From contig NZ_FNBL01000018.1 of NCBI RefSeq assembly GCF_900102315.1, forward strand, positions 16,934-80,933: DNA of 64,000 nucleotides, written 5' to 3'. The stretch comes from Celeribacter baekdonensis (GTDB lineage: Bacteria; Pseudomonadota; Alphaproteobacteria; Rhodobacterales; Rhodobacteraceae). The first letter of the stretch is position 1, and each line of letters opens with the position of its first letter. Below the pieces are notes generated by a model. It did no database searches. It worked only from the letters and a program-made list of their open reading frames with translations, and had not been told where the DNA came from. A program made the translations under genes and the position numbers. This document shows, one piece after another, positions 56,185-64,000 of this stretch.

Positions 56185-57215
56185 CTATCTGTCCCCTAAA
56201 ATTTTGCATACTGTGAGTGTCCCACATCTGATGTTCATATGTCTCAAGTTTACCGGGGGAAATCATAACTGGGAGTTTTCGAGACATGGTCGAAGCAGCA
56301 TTCAAAAGACCTAAAGGATCTCCAAGAACTCGATGGGTCACGATGTTCGTATTCTTCAAAGCGAGACCTCCGTACACTATGGACTTAAAATTCTCGGACA
56401 AGTGCAATCCAGCTGAGTTAAATGCATGAACATATCTGCGGTCTTTCGTTTGGAAGGAAAGTCCTGCGGCTGTTGCTAGCCCCCCGCCCAAGGAATGGCC
56501 TGCAAAAGAAAGACCTTCATTTCCACGTCGAACCCCTCCGGATGCTGCGACGCCCTGAGCGAGTGCGATAGCTTGATCATATTGTCTCGCCTTTCCGAAC
56601 AAGCCTTGGCCCACATTGTCATCTGCGTCTGTGCCCCAAAAAGCATCCGTACCACGGTAACCTATGATGACTTCGCCAGTTTTATTATTGAGGTACGCTC
56701 TTGCGTAGAAGCCCGTCTTCGGATCATCCCAAACAAGGCCATCCCCGAAACGTTCCGTTCTTTCGTCTTCACTCAACCTGTGTAAGTAATCAGGCAGATC
56801 ATGCTCTTCATCATCTTGTCTATACGCGTCGTCCGCAGCGTGCGCACCTTCACCAGCGGTCGCATTCCCGCCCGGATCGCTGAGGTTCACGGGATCATTT
56901 GCGGAATAGGCGAACCTGTTCAGCCCCACCCCCGGCTGAGTTGGATCAAGCCAGTCGGGCTGGATGAACAGCCCCAACCTTGGGTCATAGTAGCGGGCGT
57001 TGAGGTATTGCAGCCCTGCGTCGGCGTCGAAACGCTCGCCGATGAAGCCCTTGGTCTCGTCGGCACGGGTGAGGCTGAGCATCTCGTCAAAAGCCTCACC
57101 AAAGGGCGCGTAGGTGGAGGTTTTGACCAGCGTGCCATCCGCTGCGGTGATCAGTTTGATCGAGCCGAGTTGGTCCTTGTGCAGGTATTCCACCTTCCCG
57201 CTCACCCGGCGCGCG
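56174..57215 (-). pseudogene. Rhs cassette 16, class-3 lipase toxin
   Basis: Core from [20 protein letters not shown] to [12 protein letters not shown], then a lipase tip with [40 protein letters not shown] and [20 protein letters not shown]. Closely related along its length to cassette 4 (38311-39186), differing mainly in the first 60 residues and the last 30. No start codon or N-terminus of its own; frame intact. Confidence 0.8.
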
Positions 57216-57380
57216 TCCGCGTTTGATTGATCTTGGGGTAGAGCTTTTCGTTGTGAAAGACGTGCTGCGTGGGGTGTTGTCACAGGAGTTGGAGATTGTG
57301 GCCTGTGAGGCGTGTGGCGGGGCCGGCTGTGAGGCATGCGAGGGGAGTGGGGTAAGGGGCGACGGTTGCGGACTGAGCTC
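57216..57380 (+). pseudogene. gspE-like fragment 8
   Basis: Forward strand reads [20 protein letters not shown] then [20 protein letters not shown] and [10 protein letters not shown]. Common junction with the Rhs core at 57198-57237. Confidence 0.6.
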
Positions 57381-57439
57381 CTGCAGAGTTCTTTACCGAG
57401 TTCAGGATGAACTACAACTTCATGTCTCGAATTACCTCA

Positions 57440-57985
57440 TTATTTGCCTTCGAGAATCTGAAGATGAGCGCAATTATCAGGATTGGATAGCGAACAAATC
57501 CTTATGCGCTTTGCTACATTTAGTATGTTGAAAGTTTCATCCGAATCCTTGTTTGATTGTGACGCTTCAATGCCTCTGGCAAATATTATTAAGTAGTAAG
57601 AATAGGCGTTATCTCCCAAACCGGCAAATGGAAACGCAATTGTTTCGGGCTCTCCATAATACCTAAAACCATCATATACTTTGCCGTCAAACATCAATGT
57701 TTTGGGAAAATTTTCTGAATAGTCACCACCCAATCGAATTTTTACTATTGAAGAGCTTTGAGGAGGCGTAGCCTGAATAGCATAGTGTTGACCATGTGGC
57801 GTATCTTCACAAAAAGACACAATGTTTAAAGGCTTGTCGTCTAAGAAAATTGAGGCCGTTGGCTCCGGCATGTTGTCACAAAATCTGCTGGTAGAGGCCC
57901 TTTCATCAACGCATGCACCTAGCAGTAGACACCAGGATAATGAGAGTATCAATTCTTTCACGGGTGTATTGCTTACCATGGCCAT
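57440..57985 (-). CDS. Lipoprotein immunity protein of metallopeptidase cassette 17
   Basis: A 181-residue lipoprotein: [15 protein letters not shown] gives lipobox LGAC, then a beta-rich periplasmic domain with several Cys. Starts inside the last codons of the toxin gene. Periplasmic location again goes with a peptidase toxin. Confidence 0.62.
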   Translation of the reverse strand: MAMVSNTPVKELILSLSWCLLLGACVDERASTSRFCDNMPEPTASIFLDDKPLNIVSFCEDTPHGQHYAIQATPPQSSSIVKIRLGGDYSENFPKTLMFDGKVYDGFRYYGEPETIAFPFAGLGDNAYSYYLIIFARGIEASQSNKDSDETFNILNVAKRIRICSLSNPDNCAHLQILEGK

Positions 57986-58936
57986 GTTCTTACCGTTACT
58001 CCTGCGGCTAAATCTGAGGGACCGTATGGAGAGCTTATCATTTCGTTGACACTGCGAGCATCAAAAGTGGCTCCTGCCCCCATGATTTCTCCAGCCCAGC
58101 CCTTCTGAGGTCTAGAGCTAATAATCTCCTTAGTTCCATTAGGGAGAGTGCGAGCAACATTCTCGTAGTGGTCATTTGCACCAGCTAAATGCCCAAATTC
58201 ATGCGCGACAGTCCAGTCTGATGCCTCAGGGGCAAGAGTAAGTAGTTTGTCATTTACGCCCATGCCACTTCGGTGCATGACATTCGACCGAGACCCACTC
58301 GGCCCAACGTGCATATCGTAGCTTGTGTCGGCATCGGGGACTATATCTAGGTCAAAGGTGACTACATATTTGCCGCCATTAGGGTTTTGTGGCGTTTTCA
58401 CACCATCTATAATGTTACCGTGCTGCCTAACAGATTCCATAATTTCTTGGTCGCTCATGTGAAACCCTTCTCGATCATCATTGTCCCACGCTATTGTTGT
58501 CCGAATATGAATTCGGCCAATCGCGACACGATTATCAAGTTGTTTCTCGCTTTCATCAGCCTCGTGAATTGATATCGTGGTTTCATTCCCGCCCGGATCT
58601 CTCAAATTAACCGGATCGTTTGCGGAATACGCATACCGATTTGTTCCGACGCCTTGCTGAGTAGGATCGAGCCAGTCGGGCTGGATGAACAGCCCCAACC
58701 TTGGGTCATAGTACCGCGCGTTGAGGTATTGCAGGCCCGCATCGGCGTCATAGCGTTCGCCGATGAAGCCTTTGGTTTCCTCGGCCTTGGTGAGGCTGAG
58801 CATTTCGTCCGTGGCTTCGCCGAAGGGCGCGTAGGTCGAGCGTTTGACCAGTGTGCCGTCTGCTGCGGTGATCAGTTTGACCGAGCCAAGTTGATCCTTG
58901 TGCAGGTATCCCACCGCCCCGTTCACCCGGCGCGCG
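57973..58936 (-). pseudogene. Rhs cassette 17, zinc-metallopeptidase toxin (HExxH)
   Basis: Core from [20 protein letters not shown] to [12 protein letters not shown], then a tip with [40 protein letters not shown] and the zinc motif [20 protein letters not shown] (HExxHxxGxxDH), followed by [20 protein letters not shown] resembling a Met-turn. A metzincin-like peptidase is likely. Frame intact; no N-terminus. Not obviously homologous to the peptidase of cassette 15. Confidence 0.78.
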
Positions 58937-59072
58937 TCCGCGTTTGATTGATCTTGGGGTGGAGGCGTTCGTGGAGAAAGACGTTCTGCGCGGGGTGATG
59001 TCACAGGAGTTGGAGATTGTGGCTTTTGAGGCGTACGAGGGGAGTGGGCGAAGAGGGAAGGTTGTGGGCTGA
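58937..59072 (+). pseudogene. gspE-like fragment 9
   Basis: Forward strand reads [20 protein letters not shown] then [18 protein letters not shown]; the first Cys pair is lost by a short deletion. Common junction at 58923-58962. Confidence 0.55.
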
Positions 59073-59210
59073 ACTTCGAAGTCATTTCTTGCATGCATGC
59101 ATAGAATTTAGTAAATCAAATTTTATAGTACAATCCAAGTAATGGGTGTTCTACAAAAACGCTTGAAAAGAATGAGAACCTGTCAAGATCATTCCGAAGA
59201 TAGAGCAGTT
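59073..59210. other. Short AT-rich gap
   Basis: No gene seen between the gspE-like fragment and the end of the SUFU-like gene. Confidence 0.4.
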
Positions 59211-59768
59211 TTAGAGAACTTGTACCCTATAGGCGTCGTGCAGGTCTGTATTCATTTGATCCCAATATTCTTCTAGTCGGTGCCATCCATGGCTCTCTAG
59301 AATTTCACTTTCCTGTTTGATAATAGGAACAACCCAAATTGGCACAATATTATTTGCATGACTTTTTTTGCGAAACTCATCGCTCCTGAAAACGGGTATT
59401 GTAAAGTAGAAACCAACGGAATTGTCGTTGGGCCAAACACGATCTTTTAAGCTTGAAAATAAGATGTAACTGCCACGCTTAGGCTCAGGAATCTCACCGG
59501 AAAGATACATCGAAACATAATGATCCAAAACCGAGGCAGCTTGATTTGCAGACAAATCATCGGGGAATTCCATAAACCACTCACAGCCGACACCTCCCTT
59601 TTTCCTACTTTTGTCAGCCAAGCCAAGAGTCCCAACAAATGCTAATCGCGAAGAGCTATCACCTTTGTATTTCACGATTTGTACATCTGAATCTGCGCTT
59701 GAAAAAAGACCGGTCTCTATTCTTCCGAATTCATCTTCAAAAGCTTCAATTGTCTTCGTTTGTATCAT
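59211..59768 (-). CDS. SUFU-like immunity protein
   Basis: A 185-residue cytosolic protein starting [20 protein letters not shown]. Late segment [20 protein letters not shown] then [10 protein letters not shown] resembles the Suppressor-of-Fused domain used as immunity beside nuclease toxins. GAGAGG precedes the ATG; an alternative ATG lies 12 bases earlier. Overlaps the toxin end. Confidence 0.58.
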   Translation of the reverse strand: MIQTKTIEAFEDEFGRIETGLFSSADSDVQIVKYKGDSSSRLAFVGTLGLADKSRKKGGVGCEWFMEFPDDLSANQAASVLDHYVSMYLSGEIPEPKRGSYILFSSLKDRVWPNDNSVGFYFTIPVFRSDEFRKKSHANNIVPIWVVPIIKQESEILESHGWHRLEEYWDQMNTDLHDAYRVQVL

Positions 59769-60722
59769 CGAACCTCTCATCTCTGTTTCCCCCGCCTCGG
59801 TTGCAGCGAACACATTCTAAGCTAGTTCCTTCCTGATAATTATCGATAACGTCTTGACGTGAAGTATTTTGCGGATCGAACTGTCGATTTGTCCACGAGG
59901 GATTGTGGCTATTATCCCAATCTCTTTGTTGGCCAGTGCCTGGAGCAACTTTAACCTCCTCTCCACAAGATGGACACAATTTTCCGCCAGAGGGACCATC
60001 CGTCGCGTTGTCCCAATTATCTTGTGTTGTTTGATTTCGAAAGCTACTTCGGCTAGTTAACTGTCCTTTGGCATTAGTACCAGAAACTAAATTTGTTACA
60101 GGACCGGAAAGGCTTTCGCTAGACGCAGCACCGGACTTGCCTGCCCCCCCCATCAAAGCATCAGCAGCATTTTTAGCAGCTTTTGCATCTCGTATTGACA
60201 CAGGAGACGCAATTTCACTCGCAAGGGATGCCGCCGCCGCAATGCGCCGGCCCATGGAAACACCTTTGCCAGTCATAGTCTTGAAATCGGCGACAGCGCC
60301 CGAAACCGTCGCCGCGATGTCACCGCCTTTGATTGCAAGCTTCACTGCTTTAACTGCAATGCCCCAAAAATTCCCGTTTGGATCGCTTAGATTGACGGGA
60401 TCGTTTGCGGAATACGCGAACCGATTTGTCCCGACGCCTGGCTGGGTTGGATCGAGCCAATCGGGCTGGATGAACAGGCCGAGGCGGGGGTCATAGTAGC
60501 GGGCGTTGAGGTATTGCAGCCCTGCGTCGGCGTCGAAACGCTCGCCGATGAAGCCTTTGGTTTCCTCGGCCTTGGTGAGGCTGAGCATTTCGTCCGTGGC
60601 CTCACCAAAGGGTGCGTAGCTGGAGGTTTTGACCAGGCTGCCATCCGCCGCGGTGATCAGCTTGACCGAGCCAAGTTGGTCCTTGTGCAGGTATTCCACC
60701 GCCCCGTTCACCCGGCGCGCGT
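59746..60722 (-). pseudogene. Rhs cassette 18, HNH (GH-E-like) nuclease toxin
   Basis: Core from [20 protein letters not shown] to [12 protein letters not shown], then a helical linker [20 protein letters not shown] ... [17 protein letters not shown] shared with cassette 5, then a tip with [40 protein letters not shown] and [20 protein letters not shown]. The CxxC ... H ... CxxC layout is an HNH nuclease of the GH-E kind. Paired with a SUFU-like immunity gene. Frame intact; no N-terminus. Confidence 0.75.
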
Positions 60723-60847
60723 CCGCGTTTGATTGATCTTGGGGTGGCGCTTTTCGTGGTTAAAGACGTGCTGCGCGGGGTGCTGTCTTAGGAGTTGAAG
60801 ATTGTGGCTTGTGGCGGGTATGCGGCGGAGGGACGACGGTTGCGGCC
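60723..60847 (+). pseudogene. gspE-like fragment 10
   Basis: Forward strand begins [20 protein letters not shown], then degrades (TAG stop and losses in the Cys region). Common junction at 60708-60747. Confidence 0.5.
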
Positions 60848-60893
60848 AAAGACTCTCCTTCGCGCCGATATTTTTACATTTATTAACAAAATT

Positions 60894-61580
60894 TTAGCAT
60901 TCATCCATCCAATGTTGTGAGACCCATTTTGATAGGAAGGTTTTTCTTGCATTACACAAACCCTGCACGACTTCACTATCCTGATCGCTACCGAACTGTT
61001 TCATCGTTTGTTCGAATGCAGGGGTTTCAGAAGAGATTACGGCCACTTCACTTTTGCTGTCCAACGGCAACTCGATCGTCACAATTTGAAATGAACGATC
61101 GCCCCCTTTCGCGGGGGTCCATGCGCTTTTTACAAATCCGATATGGTTGCCAGCTTGACCTATGTAAAAGAGATCATCGCGATCCCCGGCGCAGACGAAA
61201 CAAACATCGGGTAGATTATAAGAGATAACCTCTCCATGCACCTCTATCGCCAAAATTTGCTTTTGAAGTGAATTTCGAAATCTATAATTTATGGCAAATC
61301 CCTGCGCCTTGGCTTGGACGATCTCTTGACCCTCTCTCACTTGGAGCACAAGCGCAGTTGTGGCTCGAAAGTGCGGATCTTTGTAGAGAAATAGCTTGCT
61401 TCCCATGGTCTCGGGTAGCGCTATCTGACGTGGAACGAGATATCTGGGGAGCGAAACAGCAATATTGTTTGGGCGCTCTTCTGTCGCGAATGGATAGGTG
61501 CGATCGCCAATTGGCACAAGGCGCAACACGAATATCGTAGCGACACAAATAATAATGAGGAGGGCAAGGCGCCGTGGCAT
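60894..61580 (-). CDS. Membrane-anchored immunity protein of the mini-Rhs cassette
   Basis: A 228-residue protein with one N-terminal helix (RLALLIIICVATIFVLRLV) and a periplasmic remainder with Cys at the end (SQHWMDEC). Begins 3 bases after the hydrolase toxin stop. Exported placement agrees with an alpha/beta-hydrolase toxin. No family recognised. Confidence 0.58.
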   Translation of the reverse strand: MPRRLALLIIICVATIFVLRLVPIGDRTYPFATEERPNNIAVSLPRYLVPRQIALPETMGSKLFLYKDPHFRATTALVLQVREGQEIVQAKAQGFAINYRFRNSLQKQILAIEVHGEVISYNLPDVCFVCAGDRDDLFYIGQAGNHIGFVKSAWTPAKGGDRSFQIVTIELPLDSKSEVAVISSETPAFEQTMKQFGSDQDSEVVQGLCNARKTFLSKWVSQHWMDEC

Positions 61581-61583
61581 TTT

Positions 61584-62394
61584 TCAATTACCTATGGCTC
61601 TATTTAGTGTGGGATCGATATGTTGCTTCCATACTCCCGGAGACACAAGATCTCCATGCCCTATGGCAACCTTTGGTATTCCATTTCGGCCATGTTTTCG
61701 AGTTCCCATCGTGACCGATGCATCTACGTTCAAAGCATTTGGGTCAGTTGAGGCCGCAGGTGCATGTTTCGTAATATCTAGCACGTGACCATCTCCCCCA
61801 CCTGCTCTTGGTACAACGAAGTCATGTGTTGAATATGCGTTCAAGTATGTTCCTACATTTTCTCTCTGGATATGGTAATCTTGAAACATCCCAGCGTGAG
61901 GCGTTCCTAGTGTCGCCAAATTATCAATAAAACGACTATCGTTAAGGCCCGAATAAATTTTTACCACGTTGCCACCGTGACTATGGGCAACGATATTTAA
62001 AAGTTCACCATCTTGAAAGTCATGCTGCAAAATCAAGTTCGCCAACGCCGCAGCCATAGCTCGCCGAGAAGCATCGTTGTTTTTTTAGCTCTCCATCTAA
62101 AACTACTGGGGCTTCCCCGAAGGTTTCTGATATAGTATCCAAAAATTCGGAGCCCTCTTGATATCTAGGATCATCGTCGGGCGTATTGGTACCTTTGACT
62201 GCCACCGTCAGGTTCCCATTCGGATCGCTGAGATTCACCGGATCATTTGCGGAATAGGCGACCCTGTTCAGCCCGACCCCCGGCTGCGTCGGGTCAAGCC
62301 AGTCGGGCTGGATAAACATCGCGGATGACTGCGTGGCGAAGATCGCGATCAGGGTTGCCAGAAAGAGCTGTTTCAAAATGCGGAATATCGTCAT
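61584..62394 (-). pseudogene. Mini-Rhs: signal peptide fused to the core end and an alpha/beta-hydrolase tip, frameshifted at A7
   Basis: Starts ATG 62394 with a Sec signal (FRILKQLFLATLIAIFATQS then SA), which leads directly into [20 protein letters not shown] and [12 protein letters not shown]; the whole Rhs shell between them is absent. The tip runs to LDGELKKQRCF and stops at 62020. In the next frame it resumes as ASRRAMAAALANLILQHDFQ and shows LLNIVAHSHGGNVVKIYSGL (GxSxG-like nucleophile), ending 61584. The break lies in seven T (62080-62086, A7 on the coding strand); six would restore one frame. GAGGA lies unusually close to the ATG. Confidence 0.68.
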
Positions 62395-62429
62395 TCCTCG
62401 AAAACGTCTAAATACAGGGCGAGGCTAGC

Positions 62430-62696
62430 CTATCTTTGCAGCGGTCGCCAACCTAAAGATTCCGCGCGGTCGAAACTGCTTTGGTTGATCTGTTGCAGAT
62501 AGGTCAGATAGGCGCGCTGATCCTCCGGGACCTCCTGCGCAGTCGGGTATTTGGCGTAGAAATTGCTGCAACAGGTGATAGGCGTCGTACCCGGACCGTT
62601 TATTCTAGCACCAAAAACAACCATTCGAGCTTCAGGTCCTGCCTGCTTGGGCATTTCTGTCGCCCAGATTGACCGGAACAAGAACGAAAGGTTCAA
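62430..62696 (-). CDS. Hypothetical protein or toxin tail
   Basis: An 88-residue frame, MNLSFLFRSIWATEMPKQAG to SFDRAESLGWRPLQR, containing ITCCSNFYAKYPTAQEVPED. No family recognised; no clear ribosome site. It could be the C-terminus of another lost protein. Confidence 0.3.
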   Translation of the reverse strand: MNLSFLFRSIWATEMPKQAGPEARMVVFGARINGPGTTPITCCSNFYAKYPTAQEVPEDQRAYLTYLQQINQSSFDRAESLGWRPLQR

Positions 62697-62718
62697 CTAA
62701 AAAACGTCTCAAGCACAC

Positions 62719-62955
62719 CTATGTCGCTGCTTCGAGATATTTTTCGATGACTTCTTTCGCATTTTGCATCTCTGCCCTCCTCATAATTTCTGCGATTATT
62801 TCGTCGTGAGTTTTCTCTGATGAAATTAGAGCGGGAACATTGTGGAAGATATCAGCCAATATCCTTGCCTTTTTCAAGTTTTCAGTCCCACGAATTTCGA
62901 CAAGAACAACCCCAAGAACTTTAAGGATATGAATGTATTCACTTGTTTCGCTCAT
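62719..62955 (-). CDS. Small immunity protein of the transposase-Rhs chimera
   Basis: A 78-residue helical protein starting MSETSEYIHILKVLGVVLVE and ending NAKEVIEKYLEAAT. GAGG precedes the ATG, which overlaps the toxin stop by 17 bases. No family recognised. Confidence 0.5.
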   Translation of the reverse strand: MSETSEYIHILKVLGVVLVEIRGTENLKKARILADIFHNVPALISSEKTHDEIIAEIMRRAEMQNAKEVIEKYLEAAT

Positions 62956-63622
62956 CGTCTGCCTCGTCTTCGTTATCATCCGCGTCATTTTCCCACGGTG
63001 CCATGTCTTCATCTTCAGGGAGTTCTTCCACAGGAACGAAATCATCGTTACCCAGCAAGCCCCGACGCAGAGCTTCTTTGATCCAGCCATTCCCGTCGAG
63101 TATTCTATTGCCCTTTACTTTGATCTGTTGTCCGTCTTCAGGATCAAAAATTGCACCAATTAAGTCCTCATCGGAAAGCTCTTCTAGCTCTGGTCGCGGA
63201 GCATTGCGGCCCGGAGCATCAATTGGTTCGAGGTCCCCAATTCGGTGCTCCGCAACCATAACCTGTCCCGCACCACTCTGCTCATTCATATGGTCTATCG
63301 CGCTTGACCCCACAATTGCTATGCCAGCGAGAGCACCTATTCCAAGAGCGATAATGCCGCACGGTTCGGCAAGAACACATGCCACCCCTGCGGCGCCACC
63401 GCCGATCACAGCGGCAGCGTCGGAATTGCCTCTTGGATCGTGGCGGTTCACCGGATCATTGTGGGAGTAAGCATACCTGTTCGACCAGTGCTGAAACGCC
63501 GTGGGCAGCGATTTTCCCGGCCGTTCCCCAAGAGCCACAAGCCTTGCCCCGAGCCGCCGGTTCAGCCGGACGTCACCCAAATCACACCCGGCGGTTTCCG
63601 TTTCCACCCAATTCTGCCCCAT
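62939..63622 (-). CDS. Chimera: IS4/Tn5-type transposase N-terminus fused in frame to an Rhs tail and toxin tip
   Basis: A 227-residue open frame with its own start. Residues 1-45, WVETETAGCDLGDVRLNRRL then VALGERPGKSLPTAFQ, are the DNA-binding N-terminus of Tn5/IS4-type transposases. Residues 46-66 are an Rhs end (NRYAYSHNDPVNRHDPRGN). Then come a hydrophobic pre-toxin stretch and a tip with ELSDEDLIGAIFDPEDGQQI and KVKGNRILDGNGWIKEALRR, a pattern reminiscent of ParB-like folds, and a very acidic end. It is one of few cassettes with a start codon, so it may be expressed. Confidence 0.68.
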   Translation of the reverse strand: MGQNWVETETAGCDLGDVRLNRRLGARLVALGERPGKSLPTAFQHWSNRYAYSHNDPVNRHDPRGNSDAAAVIGGGAAGVACVLAEPCGIIALGIGALAGIAIVGSSAIDHMNEQSGAGQVMVAEHRIGDLEPIDAPGRNAPRPELEELSDEDLIGAIFDPEDGQQIKVKGNRILDGNGWIKEALRRGLLGNDDFVPVEELPEDEDMAPWENDADDNEDEADDERNK

Positions 63623-63832
63623 GCCCGCACCTCAATTATTTTGGTGCTACATGACGAATCACAACCAACTCTTCGGATGCAAGACCAAGTCTAGTAGGTG
63701 ATCCACTTCGCCACACGCCTTATGGGTAACTGCAAGGATCTAAGCGGGAATTTGGGTGCTGGCGTGATTTGAAGGGCGGCGTATCGTGGCGGGTGATCAA
63801 GCCGGCCAGAACCTCACGATGAGCGATAGGCC
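63623..63832. other. Unassigned gap before the IS256 transposase
   Basis: About 210 bases with no gene. It should contain the left terminal repeat of the IS256-family element, which I could not define without the right end. Confidence 0.35.
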
Positions 63833-64000
63833 ATGAATGAAGAGACAACGATCCTGCCTTTTCGCCAATCGGAAACGATTGTGGATCCACTGACAGAGCT
63901 TGCACGGGAAGGAGCACGCCGGATGTTGGCGGAAGCGCTGAAAGCCGAAGCTGCTGCGTTTGTCGCCAGTTTTTCAGACGAACAGCTGGAGGATGGCCGA
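63833..64000 (+). mobile_element. IS256-family (mutator) transposase, N-terminal part, cut by window edge
   Basis: The ATG at 63833 opens a frame reading DPLTELAREGARRMLAEALK and AEAAAFVASFSDEQLEDGR to the window end, the conserved start of IS256-family transposases. About 56 residues are visible; the DDE catalytic region lies beyond the window. Confidence 0.8.

Noticed and set aside
31000..64000. CRISPR array
   Set aside because: The repeats are long coding segments at irregular spacing; no short direct repeats with uniform spacers were seen anywhere in the window.
1..64000. tRNA and rRNA genes
   Set aside because: I looked for cloverleaf-like stretches in the intergenic gaps, including beside ileS and at the island border as a possible attachment site, and saw none I could defend.

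Overview
The window looks like a chromosome segment of a Rhodobacteraceae (Roseobacter-group) alphaproteobacterium. The evidence is the GC-rich backbone, the dense ATGA-overlapped operons, and the housekeeping genes truA, ycjX/ycjF-like, ileS, xerC/DUF484 and a group III truncated haemoglobin. No rRNA, tRNA or CRISPR was seen. It falls into three parts.

(1) Positions 1-16.6 kb hold two divergent operons that share a roughly 360-bp control region. The leftward operon runs: acylphosphatase-like protein, free-standing Rieske protein, glutathione-transferase-like protein, LysR regulator, split thiamine-diphosphate decarboxylase, GMC oxidoreductase, amidohydrolase, oxygenase catalytic subunit without a Rieske domain, FAD subunit of a molybdenum hydroxylase (cut by the window edge). 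The rightward operon runs: Tat-exported BMP-family binding protein, two-domain ABC ATPase, two permeases, 8-oxoguanine-deaminase-like enzyme, a second Rieske-less oxygenase subunit, guanine deaminase. Together they look like a purine uptake and catabolism island built around a split Rieske oxygenase. A Rieske-less catalytic subunit together with a GST-like partner recalls the caffeine N7-demethylase NdmC/NdmD/NdmE, so I infer oxidation or N-demethylation of a modified purine. The substrate is unknown.

(2) Positions 16.9-30.9 kb are ordinary backbone: a sugar transferase, a sucrose-phosphorylase-family enzyme, truA, a ycjX/ycjF pair, a truncated haemoglobin, ileS, an EF-hand protein, xerC, DUF484 and an FkbM-glycosyltransferase fusion. 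Two clear hairpin terminators occur here.

(3) Positions 31-64 kb are a large graveyard or reservoir of Rhs polymorphic-toxin cassettes. About twenty remnants of the Rhs C-terminal core (motif [19 protein letters not shown]) each lead into a different toxin tip, usually followed by an overlapping immunity gene. Cassettes left of about 52 kb read rightward and those right of it read leftward. Nearly all lack an N-terminus and should be silent. Recognisable tips include two lipases, a third alpha/beta hydrolase, two zinc metallopeptidases, a HINT-processed toxin, an ADP-ribosyltransferase (HYD1 type), HNH-type nucleases and an Ntox28-like toxin. Recognisable immunity proteins include two SUKH, Imm45-like, RraB-like, DUF6881-like, DUF7674-like, SUFU-like and several lipoproteins. 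Between cassettes lie repeated antisense fragments that read as the C-terminus of a GspE/PilB-type secretion ATPase, plus two GspK-like fragments. One gspE::rhs junction recurs in six copies and a second type in two, so cassettes were copied together with flanking DNA. Several toxins are frameshifted, two of them at A7 tracts. IS3, IS4/Tn5-like and IS256 sequences sit inside or at the edge of the island.
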